Assembly: GCA_902384525.1 (NCBI GenBank)
Contig: CABMCA010000016.1
Span: 1 to 58,349 of the forward strand
Direction of reading: 5' to 3'
DNA: 58,349 nt
Origin: an uncultured archaeon
GTDB taxonomy: Archaea > Halobacteriota > Methanosarcinia > Methanosarcinales > Methanoperedenaceae
The translations under genes were made by a program, and so were the position numbers. A model generated the notes under the pieces. It worked only from the letters and a program-made list of their open reading frames with translations, ran no database searches and was not told the DNA's origin. Below, piece after piece: positions 51,021 to 58,349 of the stretch. Numbering within the stretch: position 1 is the stretch's first letter; each line of letters starts with the position of its first letter.

Positions 51021-51935
51021 ATGAGAAAAGTAATTATGTGTAGCATGAATCAGCAGTTGGCATATAAATTACTGGCAGCCTTTCTTGTATTTACAATGTT
51101 AGGCTCGGTATTCGCTTATTTTTTCATAGGGGCAAAAGACAACACCACGCAGCAAACCAATAATCCGAATACGGATCTGGGTAAATACGACCCGAGCTTA
51201 TGGACGATTAACCAGCCGTTCTATTCTATTTCTGATTCTCTCAAAATGACGCCCCCGGGGGCTGAAGTAGCATATTACGTGGATCTTGAAAGCATGACCC
51301 CGCAAATGATGCAATGGACAAGATCGGAAAGTACAATGATCGGCGGATTAATTCAGGAAGTAGATACAAAGCTCTATAAATCGAATGCTACAAAATTATA
51401 TTACGCAGGGATCCGGGAAGGAAATAACAGCTCACTGCTTCTTTTAAGCACAATGATGACCCAGAATAATGATTTTGAATATATAGTTGTACCTGATACC
51501 AACATTTTGGTACGTCAGGAAAAGGATATTTATGGGATGTATAACATAATGGGAACACCTGTTATTTTTGCTCCACCCCAGACTGCTGAAAATGTTCTGG
51601 AAATTATTTATGGGCAAAATAAAACAAATACATCATATGATCAGTATGAAAGACTTATAAGTAAAGTGGAACCAGCGCCGTTCCAGATTGTTAATTCAAA
51701 TATAACATTTGCCAGGCAGTTCTACTTTGGCGTTGGAATTGTCAATGGAAGTTATGAAAGAACCACAGCTTATCTTGATGCAAACTCAACTGTTTTGAGA
51801 AAACTTAACCAGTCAAAAGCCAACAGCACACAAAAAGGTTTCGAACAATATCAAGTCAATCAGAGTGGAAATTATACCGTTGTTAAAATAGTATCACCAG
51901 AACTGTTCACAGTTTTGAATGAGGAGACATCCTAG
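51021..51935 (+). CDS. Exported or membrane-anchored protein of unknown function
   Basis: Protein of 304 residues with one N-terminal hydrophobic segment (KLLAAFLVFTMLGSVFAYFF) and an extracytoplasmic remainder that carries about ten N-x-S/T sequons, as expected for archaeal N-glycosylation. No known domain is recognised. A TATA box (TATATAAAA, 50998-51006) suggests transcription starts after 51021, so ATG 51036 or 51045 may be the true start. It shares its promoter region with the TRP-box array, but nothing links it to tryptophan. Confidence 0.65.
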   Translation: MRKVIMCSMNQQLAYKLLAAFLVFTMLGSVFAYFFIGAKDNTTQQTNNPNTDLGKYDPSLWTINQPFYSISDSLKMTPPGAEVAYYVDLESMTPQMMQWTRSESTMIGGLIQEVDTKLYKSNATKLYYAGIREGNNSSLLLLSTMMTQNNDFEYIVVPDTNILVRQEKDIYGMYNIMGTPVIFAPPQTAENVLEIIYGQNKTNTSYDQYERLISKVEPAPFQIVNSNITFARQFYFGVGIVNGSYERTTAYLDANSTVLRKLNQSKANSTQKGFEQYQVNQSGNYTVVKIVSPELFTVLNEETS

Positions 51936-52028
51936 GCGCAAAATATATAGCATATCATGCTGTAGAAAGCGCCGATACTTTTATTCAAATGAATGATGAA
52001 GGATAAAATCCTGAAGGAAGTAATTAAT

Positions 52029-52400
52029 ATGGCACAACCAACCTATATAAAATTTGAAGTTCCCGCTGAACTATCCAATAAAGCATTAGAAGCTCTTGAG
52101 ATGGCACGGGATACTGGAAAGATCAAGAAGGGAACAAACGAAGCCACAAAAGCGATCGAGCGCGGTATCGCAAAACTTGTAATAATAGGCGAAGACGTAA
52201 ATCCGCCTGAAATTGTCATGCATCTTCCCGCACTTTGCGAAGAAAAGAATACACCTTATATATATGTGAAAAAACAGGTGGAACTTGGTGCAGCAAGTGG
52301 ATTAAGTGTGGGCAGCGGCGCAGCTGCGATTGTTGAACCTGGAAAAGGTAAAGAGCTTGTAGAAGAAGTGGCACAGAAAGTCCAGGCATTAAAGAAGTGA
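52029..52400 (+). CDS. rpl7ae: 50S ribosomal protein L7Ae
   Basis: Kink-turn RNA-binding protein of 123 residues, part of the large subunit and of box C/D, H/ACA and RNase P particles. [59 protein letters not shown] and [12 protein letters not shown]-like end are canonical. ATG at 52029 gives the family start (MAxPxYIKFEVP); an in-frame ATG at 51993 is less likely. First gene of the operon that runs to aIF5B. Confidence 0.96.
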   Translation: MAQPTYIKFEVPAELSNKALEALEMARDTGKIKKGTNEATKAIERGIAKLVIIGEDVNPPEIVMHLPALCEEKNTPYIYVKKQVELGAASGLSVGSGAAAIVEPGKGKELVEEVAQKVQALKK

Positions 52401-52404
52401 GATC

Positions 52405-52620
52405 ATGGCTGATGAAGATGCAGGATATCCTGCCGAAATAGTTGAGATCGTAGGCAAGACCGGCATGCATGGCGAAGCCATGCAGATACAGTGCCGGGTA
52501 CTGGATGGCAGGGATAAAGGCAGGATCATTACCCGGAATGTCGTGGGACCGGTAAAACTTGGTGATACCCTGATACTGCTTGAGACCTCACGAGAAGCAA
52601 AGAAATTAATGTCAAGGTGA
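52405..52620 (+). CDS. rps28e: 30S ribosomal protein S28e
   Basis: Protein eS28 of 71 residues. [26 protein letters not shown] and [27 protein letters not shown] are diagnostic. It follows L7Ae by 4 bases and precedes L24e by 4 bases, with GTGAG sites for translation in each gap. Typical archaeal order. Confidence 0.97.
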   Translation: MADEDAGYPAEIVEIVGKTGMHGEAMQIQCRVLDGRDKGRIITRNVVGPVKLGDTLILLETSREAKKLMSR

Positions 52621-52624
52621 GATC

Positions 52625-52819
52625 ATGGAAAAAAGAAAATGCTCATTCTGCGGAGGTGCAATTGAACCCGGTACAGGCAAGCTATATGCCAGGAAAGATG
52701 GAACTGTGTTCTATTTTTGCTCCTCTAAATGCCAGAGTAATTTGAATCTCGGCAGGATCCCAAGAAAGGTCGCATGGACCGAAGCTGGGAGGAAAGCCAG
52801 GGGAAAAACAGCAACATAA
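52625..52819 (+). CDS. rpl24e: 50S ribosomal protein L24e
   Basis: Zinc-finger protein eL24 of 64 residues. Its CSFCGG and CSSKCQ pairs form the zinc site; [17 protein letters not shown] and [14 protein letters not shown] complete the family signature. Lies between S28e and Ndk in the same message. Confidence 0.97.
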   Translation: MEKRKCSFCGGAIEPGTGKLYARKDGTVFYFCSSKCQSNLNLGRIPRKVAWTEAGRKARGKTAT

Positions 52820-52828
52820 GGTGAGATA

Positions 52829-53281
52829 TTGGAGCGTACATACGTGATGGTTAAACCCGATGGAGTGCAGCGTGGTATTATCGGTGAAGTTATAAGCAGG
52901 ATCGAGCGGCGTGGACTCAAAATAGTGGCTATGCGTATGAATACGATGTCACTTGATTCTGCAAAGAAACACTATGCTGAGCATGCGCAAAAACCATTTT
53001 TCAACTCCCTGATAAGTTTCATAACATCAGGGCCATCGGTTTCGATGGTAATAGAAGGGAAAAATGCAATAACTGTGATGCGCGCAGTTAACGGCGCTAC
53101 CAACCCCGTTAATGCTGCTACGGGAAGCATACGCGGCGATCTGGCACTGGATACAGGACGCAATATCGTCCATGCAAGTGATTCTCCTGAATCCGCGACC
53201 AGGGAAATAACCATCCATTTTAAGGAATCCGAAATAGCAGGATATACAAGGGCCGACGAAGCCTGTATATACGAAAATTAA
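52829..53281 (+). CDS. ndk: Nucleoside diphosphate kinase
   Basis: Enzyme of 150 residues that balances nucleoside triphosphates. [25 protein letters not shown], the [22 protein letters not shown] core, and the catalytic His in [18 protein letters not shown] are visible. Starts with TTG at 52829, supported by GGTGAG 9 bases upstream and the family start ERTY. Cotranscribed with the ribosomal genes, as in many archaea. Confidence 0.96.
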   Translation: MERTYVMVKPDGVQRGIIGEVISRIERRGLKIVAMRMNTMSLDSAKKHYAEHAQKPFFNSLISFITSGPSVSMVIEGKNAITVMRAVNGATNPVNAATGSIRGDLALDTGRNIVHASDSPESATREITIHFKESEIAGYTRADEACIYEN

Positions 53282-53337
53282 AGTTTCCTTTTTAAAAAAC
53301 GCTCCTTATTATATACTTTTAACATTATCTATAGAAT

Positions 53338-55101
53338 ATGGGCGAAAATCTGCGCACCCCCATCGTATGCGTGATGGGACATGTGGATCACGGTAAGACA
53401 TCACTTCTTGATAAGATAAGAGGAACCACAATAGCAGAGCGTGAAGCAGGGCTTATAACCCAGCATATCGGAGCGACAGAAGTACCGCTTGAAATTATAA
53501 AACGTGTATGCGGCCCGATATTTAAGGGAGATACAAAGGTCCCGGGGCTTCTTTTTATCGATACTCCCGGCCACAGGGCATTTACTACCCTGAGGGCTCG
53601 CGGCGGGGCGCTTGCTGATCTTGCAGTTCTTGTTGTGGATGTAAATGAAGGATTCCAGCCCCAGACGCTTGAAGCTGTGGAAATCCTCAAGAGATTCAAA
53701 ACCCCATTTATTGTAGCAGGAAATAAGATCGATAAAATACCCGGATGGAATCCGCAACCAGGAAAGCCGTTCATATTATCTTTTCCTGAGCAGACCGGGT
53801 TTGCACAAACCGGACTTGATGAAAAAATATATGTGATCATAGGCAAACTCTATGAAATGGGCTTAAGCTCTGACAGGTATGACAGGGTGCGGGATTTCCA
53901 GCGAAACATCGGTATTGTGCCCGTGAGTGCGAAAACAGGAGAGGGCATACCGGATCTTCTTATGATATTGATGGGACTTGCCCAGAAATTCCTTGAAAAA
54001 GACCTTGAGTACAGGGCTGTCGGTCCGGGCGTCGGGACTGTTCTTGAAGTAAAAGAAGAGACAGGTCTTGGAACAACGCTTGATGTGATATTATATGATG
54101 GAGAATTAAACGTAGGCGACACGATCGTTGTGGGAAGTAGAAACGCCCCTATTTCAACAAAAATACGAGCCCTGTTAAAGCCAAGACCGCTTTCCGAGAT
54201 GCGCTCCGAAGAGAAATTCAAACAGGTAAAGAAAGTCGTGGCAGCTTCAGGTATCAAGATCGCAGCTCCATCGCTTGAAGGAGCGCTTGCAGGATCCCAG
54301 ATCCGTGTAGCTACAGGCAATATTGATGAAGTGGGAGCCGCCATTAGATCCGAAATAGACTCAGTACGGATTGAAACCGAATCTAACGGCGTATTGATCA
54401 AATCAGATACGATCGGCTCACTTGAAGCCCTTGTGAACGAGTTGAAAAAGGAAAATATTCCAATCCGAAAGGCCGATATAGGAGACATTTCAAAACGTGA
54501 TGTGGCTGAAGTAAAAACAATCAAGGACCCTCTATTTGCAGTAATTCTGGGATTTGAAGTAGATGTTTTGCCGGACGCAAAAGAAGAACTATCAGGTTCA
54601 GATATAAAATTATTTACAAATAATGTCATTTATCGCATAATAGAAGATTATAAAAAATGGGTAGAGGAACAAAAGCAACTTCTTGAGAAAAAACGTTACG
54701 AGACAATTATCAAACCAGGACGATTTATTATCATGCCAGACTGTACGTTCAGGCAAAGCAAGCCAGCAGTTGTTGGTGTGCGTGTCATGGGCGGTATCAT
54801 TAAAACAAATCTTGAAGTAATGAAAGAGGACGGCACCATTGTTGGAATAATAAAAGGAATACAGGAGAACAACGAGAATATAAGCGAGGCTAAGGCTGGA
54901 AAAGAAGTGGCTATGGCTATCGATGGGCCGATAGTTGGTCGCCAGATAAAAGAAGGGGATACGCTTTATATTGATATTCCCGAAAAGCATGCGAAAATCG
55001 CAGAACAGGAATTGTTCGAAGCCATGAAAATTGAAGACAAAGAAACCCTCATCGCATTCATGGAGATCAAACGCAGAGGTAATCCTTTCTGGGGAAAATA
55101 A
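53338..55101 (+). CDS. infB: Translation initiation factor aIF5B (IF2 homologue)
   Basis: GTPase of 587 residues for subunit joining. G1 GHVDHGKTSLLDKIRG, G2 with the switch region LITQHIGATEVPLE, G3 FIDTPGHRAF, and G4 AGNKIDKI are complete. The later domains contain GVGTVLEVKEETGLGTTLDV and VRVMGGIIKTNLEV. It is of the short archaeal type, starting at the G domain. A TATA-like TTATATACTTTT before it suggests an additional internal promoter after ndk. Confidence 0.97.
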   Translation: MGENLRTPIVCVMGHVDHGKTSLLDKIRGTTIAEREAGLITQHIGATEVPLEIIKRVCGPIFKGDTKVPGLLFIDTPGHRAFTTLRARGGALADLAVLVVDVNEGFQPQTLEAVEILKRFKTPFIVAGNKIDKIPGWNPQPGKPFILSFPEQTGFAQTGLDEKIYVIIGKLYEMGLSSDRYDRVRDFQRNIGIVPVSAKTGEGIPDLLMILMGLAQKFLEKDLEYRAVGPGVGTVLEVKEETGLGTTLDVILYDGELNVGDTIVVGSRNAPISTKIRALLKPRPLSEMRSEEKFKQVKKVVAASGIKIAAPSLEGALAGSQIRVATGNIDEVGAAIRSEIDSVRIETESNGVLIKSDTIGSLEALVNELKKENIPIRKADIGDISKRDVAEVKTIKDPLFAVILGFEVDVLPDAKEELSGSDIKLFTNNVIYRIIEDYKKWVEEQKQLLEKKRYETIIKPGRFIIMPDCTFRQSKPAVVGVRVMGGIIKTNLEVMKEDGTIVGIIKGIQENNENISEAKAGKEVAMAIDGPIVGRQIKEGDTLYIDIPEKHAKIAEQELFEAMKIEDKETLIAFMEIKRRGNPFWGK

Positions 55102-55207
55102 CCGACGGATTTGAGAAAATCAGATGGCAATGAGATTTTTTTCACACATGCTACACAATAACTATTATATAACTGTATAACGTAATAACTGCGTAAGAGG
55201 ATACAAA

Positions 55208-55564
55208 ATGTCGATACTTGACGTAACGGAAGACCAGATCTTCCAGACTTTAGGCAAAGGGAGAGATCCCAATTTCAAGCCTATAGAAAAGGCCAGGCCC
55301 GCAATAGTAAAACCTAAAAAAACATGTTCTATCAACCAGAATGTAAGGGCTGTAGCAAAAGTTGCACAACCCCTGGAACAGGTTGTTAAACCTGAAATAA
55401 TAGTTACTTCACCGCAAAACGATGATTCGGTTAAGAAGCTTACAGAAGATTTGAATGAACTGAACAACCGCGTTAATGGGATACAGAAAATGGTAAAATG
55501 GTATGTAATACCCCAATCCGTAGTCGTTATGGTTCTGATCATTGCTATTGTGGTAAAAAGCTAA
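55208..55564 (+). CDS. Uncharacterised protein with C-terminal membrane anchor
   Basis: Protein of 118 residues. The N-terminal 60 are Pro/Lys-rich and soluble; residues about 72-95 (KLTEDLNELNNRVNGIQKMV) form a short coiled coil; the end has one membrane helix (IPQSVVVMVLIIAIVV). The cytoplasmic N-domain and tail anchor suggest a membrane-associated adaptor, but I recognise no family. Own promoter upstream (TATATAACTG). Function unknown. Confidence 0.65.
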   Translation: MSILDVTEDQIFQTLGKGRDPNFKPIEKARPAIVKPKKTCSINQNVRAVAKVAQPLEQVVKPEIIVTSPQNDDSVKKLTEDLNELNNRVNGIQKMVKWYVIPQSVVVMVLIIAIVVKS

Positions 55565-55614
55565 TTCTTGAACCAACCGATATTTTATTGTATTAGCAAT
55601 CCTTCTTGGGGGAC

Positions 55615-56802
55615 ATGAAATATATTGTCCTCGTCGGCGATGGGATGGCCGATTATCCTATTCCGGAACTTGGTGGTTTGACCCCACTTCAGGCAGCAGA
55701 TACCCCTAATATGGATTTTATTGCAAAGCATGGAAAATGCGGTGTCGCAAAAACCGTGCCCGATGATAAGCAGCCGGGCAGCGATGTTGCGAATCTTTCA
55801 ATAATGGGATATGATCCTGATAAATATTATTCAGGCCGCGGTCCGCTTGAAGCCGCAAGTATAGGAATATATCTTGAAAAAGACGATATCGCTTTCAGGT
55901 GCAATCTTATTACAGAGAAAAACGGGTTGATTGCGGATTATAGTTCAGGCCATATTTCAAGCGAGGAAGCCGGTATCCTGATAAAAGCTGTAGATAAAGA
56001 ACTTGGCAAATCGTGCCGATTCCATGCAGGCGTAAGTTACAGGCATCTGCTTGTAATGAAACGTGCAGAGTTTGCACAGTGTACCCCGCCTCATGATGTA
56101 GTAGGGCAATCGGTTGAAGATGTATTGCCGCGCGATGAGGATTCGCAGTTTTTGATCTCACTCATAAAAGCATCACAACCTGTTCTTGAAAACCACGAAG
56201 TCAATAACAAGAGAAAAAAAGCAGGGAAGAACATAGCCAACCTTATCTGGCCATGGGGACAGGGAAAGGCGCCTGAAATGCCTCTTTTTAAAGATATGTT
56301 CGGGGTTTCGGGTTCGATAATCTCGGCTGTTGATCTTTTAAAAGGGATCGGGAAATATGCAGGTCTGAATGTCATCGATGTTCCGGGAGCCACAGGATAT
56401 CTTGATACTAATTTCTCCGGAAAAGCACAATATGCACTTGATTCACTAAAAGAACGGGATTTTGTCCTTGTGCATGTCGAAGCGCCTGATGAGGCAGGAC
56501 ATATGGGAAATATAGAAGCAAAAATAAAAGCTATTTCTGATTTCGATGAGAAAGTGGTAGGAGGTATGCTTAATGAACTTGGCGGATTCGGGGATTATAA
56601 AATACTTGTTTTACCTGACCATCCAACCCCCATTTCCATAAAAACGCATACAAGAGAACCAGTTCCCTTTGCAATTTATTCTTCTGTGGAAAGTGCTGAT
56701 TATGTGGACAGGTATGATGAATTCGCGGCAAAAGAAGGGATTTTCAGGCTTGTGGAGGGACACAGGCTGATGAATTTACTGATCGGAAGAAGCGGAAAAT
56801 GA
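55615..56802 (+). CDS. apgM: 2,3-bisphosphoglycerate-independent phosphoglycerate mutase (archaeal type)
   Basis: Glycolytic/gluconeogenic mutase of 395 residues of the alkaline-phosphatase superfamily. MKYIVLVGDGMADYP supplies the first metal Asp; DVANLSIMGYDPDKYYSGRGPLEA has the catalytic Ser; FVLVHVEAPDEAGHMGN and LPDHPTPISIKTHTREPVPF hold the other metal ligands. ATG at 55615 is preferred over TTG 55606. Ends 7 bases before the SemiSWEET gene. Interconverts 3- and 2-phosphoglycerate. Confidence 0.95.
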   Translation: MKYIVLVGDGMADYPIPELGGLTPLQAADTPNMDFIAKHGKCGVAKTVPDDKQPGSDVANLSIMGYDPDKYYSGRGPLEAASIGIYLEKDDIAFRCNLITEKNGLIADYSSGHISSEEAGILIKAVDKELGKSCRFHAGVSYRHLLVMKRAEFAQCTPPHDVVGQSVEDVLPRDEDSQFLISLIKASQPVLENHEVNNKRKKAGKNIANLIWPWGQGKAPEMPLFKDMFGVSGSIISAVDLLKGIGKYAGLNVIDVPGATGYLDTNFSGKAQYALDSLKERDFVLVHVEAPDEAGHMGNIEAKIKAISDFDEKVVGGMLNELGGFGDYKILVLPDHPTPISIKTHTREPVPFAIYSSVESADYVDRYDEFAAKEGIFRLVEGHRLMNLLIGRSGK

Positions 56803-56809
56803 GGCTGTT

Positions 56810-57076
56810 TTGAAGGAAATGTACTGGTATTTAATAGGGATTGTTGCCGCATTGCTGACTACATTTGGTTTTGTGCCCCAGATAATCAAAATGCATAAAA
56901 CCAGATCCTCAAAGGATGTGAGCCTTGTAACTTTATGCCAGTTCAGTGCAGGTGTTTTCTTGTGGACGTTGTATGGGATACATCTTGGGGATGCCATTAT
57001 CGTTATGGCGAATGCTATCAGTTTTTTAATTCTTATAGTAGCGATCTGCGTGTATTATTATTATTCTAAAAAATAG
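56810..57076 (+). CDS. SemiSWEET/PQ-loop transporter
   Basis: Three-helix membrane protein of 88 residues. FGFVPQIIKMHKTRSSKDVSL has the PQ motif, and TLCQFSAGVFLWTLYGIHLGD completes the triple-helix bundle of SemiSWEET proteins, which work as dimers and move sugars or other small solutes. TTG at 56810 or ATG at 56819 could be the start; GAAGGA lies between. It follows apgM closely and may be cotranscribed. Confidence 0.88.
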   Translation: MKEMYWYLIGIVAALLTTFGFVPQIIKMHKTRSSKDVSLVTLCQFSAGVFLWTLYGIHLGDAIIVMANAISFLILIVAICVYYYYSKK

Positions 57077-57101
57077 TTACTTTTCCACAATTGTAACTTT
57101 T
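57075..57101 (+). terminator. Short hairpin terminator after SemiSWEET
   Basis: Stem AGTTAC / GTAACT with a 12-base loop, followed by TTTT after the last stem base. The stem overlaps the stop codon of the SemiSWEET gene. Confidence 0.45.
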
Positions 57102-57107
57102 AATATT

Positions 57108-57515
57108 TTATACGGTATAATATAAAAATATTATTCCCAGGATCATAAGCGCTATAGTCAATAAAATAGCAATGATCGCATATCGTTTGTCAGAACCAAA
57201 AACAATCGGTATTGGACCGATCAATATTACACCTCCACCTTTTACTTTTGTTTCAGGTTCCGTATCTAAAACTTGAATGCTTTTTTTTCCGGGAGTTTCA
57301 TTTCTTCTCCCGATGAAAAACATCAACAGCATCAGGACAACGCCAATAAGCATCGCTATCACCGTGATCTCAGGGGATGTCCCGAACGCTATGGGGATAG
57401 GGCCGATCATAATAAGACCGCCGATATTTGTTTTTTGCGAGGAAACTATAGTCCCTATGAAAACCATTGCAAAACCAATGAGTATCAGGATAATATCTGT
57501 TTTAATTAATTTCAT
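57108..57515 (-). CDS. DUF131-like membrane protein with duplicated motif
   Basis: Protein of 135 residues with four membrane helices in two halves. Each half holds nearly the same motif: GGLIMIGPIPIAFGT and GGVILIGPIPIVFGS. This motif is known from the archaeal TIGR00304/DUF131 family, usually once per protein, so this looks like an internal duplication or fusion of two copies. The loop between is charged and polar. Its start overlaps the DUF366 gene end by 4 bases. Function unknown. Confidence 0.75.
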   Translation of the reverse strand: MKLIKTDIILILIGFAMVFIGTIVSSQKTNIGGLIMIGPIPIAFGTSPEITVIAMLIGVVLMLLMFFIGRRNETPGKKSIQVLDTEPETKVKGGGVILIGPIPIVFGSDKRYAIIAILLTIALMILGIIFLYYTV

Positions 57516-58072
57516 AGGCTTTTTGTTTTAACGATATCGCCTTCAATATCCTCAATTTCACGGACAAAATTATCTGCGATATCTTTTGCGACTGCTTTCC
57601 AGTCTTTTATCCCCATTTCAGTTAGTGCGGCAGTCCTGACATCGTGAGGCGTTCCCTGTGTTGTGATATTGATACCGCAATGGATTTTTTCACTTGTTAC
57701 ACCCGCACTTGCAATGCTTACAGTGAGTTTTCCGTTATCCACAAAAAGATCGTCACCATTCCGGGTTGTTTTTATGCCGTGTTTTCCAAGCACATCCCTT
57801 ATGTTTACGATAAGTAGGCGCTGCATGTAATAAGCAAGCTGCATACTTGCAGGTGAATCAAATCTCTCTACAATAAAATGGATCAGGTCGTCGCCCTTTA
57901 TGGTTTTCCCTGCTTTCTCATCTTCAAGGTCCTTCATGTTTTCAAACGTCACATCCATGGGGCCGTGGAAAATCACTATGGAATCGCCTTTGATTCCCAT
58001 ACTGTAAGCCCATAATGGCGCGATCTGGGAGCCGTCGTATTTTATTGCATTCGGAAGGATTATTGAGTTCAT
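57512..58072 (-). CDS. DUF366 family protein
   Basis: Archaeal protein of about 186 residues. AIKYDGSQIAPLWAYSMGIKGDSIVIFHGPMDV and TVSIASAGVTSEKIHCGINI are typical of DUF366. Its role is not established. The frame is open upstream to 58228, but the family start corresponds to ATG 58072, and a TATA-like TTATTATAGATAC lies about 30 bases before it, so the shorter form is chosen. Its stop overlaps the DUF131-like start. The last 277 bases of the window show nothing further. Confidence 0.8.
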   Translation of the reverse strand: MNSIILPNAIKYDGSQIAPLWAYSMGIKGDSIVIFHGPMDVTFENMKDLEDEKAGKTIKGDDLIHFIVERFDSPASMQLAYYMQRLLIVNIRDVLGKHGIKTTRNGDDLFVDNGKLTVSIASAGVTSEKIHCGINITTQGTPHDVRTAALTEMGIKDWKAVAKDIADNFVREIEDIEGDIVKTKSL

Positions 58073-58349
58073 GATAGTTAGATCTTTATTGTTTTTGTAT
58101 CTATAATAAGTGAAACTATTTGAGGATATTTCTAATTCAAAAGACATATCTTTACGGGAATCCATGAGCCTTCTTATTGACACTTCTGCCTTATAGCTGC
58201 CAGAAATGCTGATGATAAAAATCGGCACAATCCTAAAATCCAGTGATTTGCCGATTCTATCGACGGAAAAGAGAACAACCTGATAACAAATCTATCTCCA
58301 TAAACGACAATTATCGAAAAGTTAACTATTTTTTAAGGCAAAGACCAAA

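Noticed and set aside
53850-54629. Open frame of 259 codons on the minus strand opposite infB
   Set aside because: Ser/Thr/Pro-rich shadow of the aIF5B gene without any recognisable domain or start signals.

Overview
The window reads as a chromosome segment of a methanogen-related euryarchaeon, most probably an ANME-2d ('Candidatus Methanoperedens') type organism or a close relative. This is inferred from gene content, not from a database match. The archaeal core is clear: an FtsZ2-type FtsZ behind a CdrS-like ribbon-helix-helix regulator, the S13-S4-S11-RpoD operon, the L7Ae-S28e-L24e-Ndk-aIF5B operon, S3Ae, TATA-box promoters and a tRNA-Leu. Several genes point beyond an ordinary methanogen: futalosine-pathway menaquinone synthesis (MqnC), a heme exporter for cytochrome c maturation (CcmABC), lipoprotein cupredoxins and rubrerythrin. 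They sit beside methanogen-type genes: HdrB/HdrC, dihydropteroate-synthase-related proteins, DUF1638, and a hexulose-phosphate synthase-RraA fusion.

Layout. 0-7 kb: a partial dihydropteroate synthase-like gene, a cupredoxin lipoprotein, cdrS-ftsZ2, then ilvD, two methyltransferases (one broken) and chorismate mutase. 7-14 kb: a 1089-residue UvrD helicase fused to an Fe-S nuclease, followed by a worn stretch with a gene of unknown function, two pseudogenes, an O-methyltransferase and a DUF1638 gene. 14-20 kb: tRNA-Leu, the rpoD ribosomal operon, hisA, and a stand-alone HyfB/NuoL-like membrane subunit. 20-25 kb: an MBL hydrolase-AAA ATPase pair and porCDAB. 25-30 kb: alkD, a 14-codon microgene, hdrCB, two tandem putative small RNAs, and an ArsR-small membrane protein-PDO operon beside a Met-rich exported protein. 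30-39 kb: pncB, membrane and ADP-ribosylglycohydrolase genes, mqnC, a DHPS-related gene, marC, hps-rraA and an eRF1-like gene. 39-44 kb: a second cupredoxin, small stress and membrane proteins, and ccmABC. 44-51 kb: S3Ae, DUF1805, sufS, rubrerythrin, and trpDFEG behind an array of TRP-box-like repeats. 51-58 kb: an exported protein, the L7Ae-aIF5B operon, apgM, a SemiSWEET, and DUF131 and DUF366 genes.

How it fits together. CcmABC, MqnC, HdrBC, the cupredoxins and the orphan complex-I-like subunit suggest menaquinone- and cytochrome-based electron transport. Pyruvate:ferredoxin oxidoreductase, apgM and the HPS-RraA fusion serve central carbon metabolism. IlvD, HisA, chorismate mutase and TrpDFEG serve amino-acid synthesis. 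No intact mobile element and no CRISPR array were seen.

The most unusual signals are not ordinary genes. They are (i) two tandem hairpin RNAs at 27.6-27.8 kb, each with its own TATA box and a palindrome just upstream; (ii) the shared promoter and leader of the two cupredoxin genes; (iii) regularly spaced operator-like arrays before cdrS-ftsZ2 and trpD; (iv) a 14-residue basic microprotein gene with its own signals; (v) four genes each broken by an internal deletion; and (vi) a ccmA gene with no usable ATG, GTG or TTG start. No long-read or homology data were available, so frameshifts and deletions could in principle be assembly errors.
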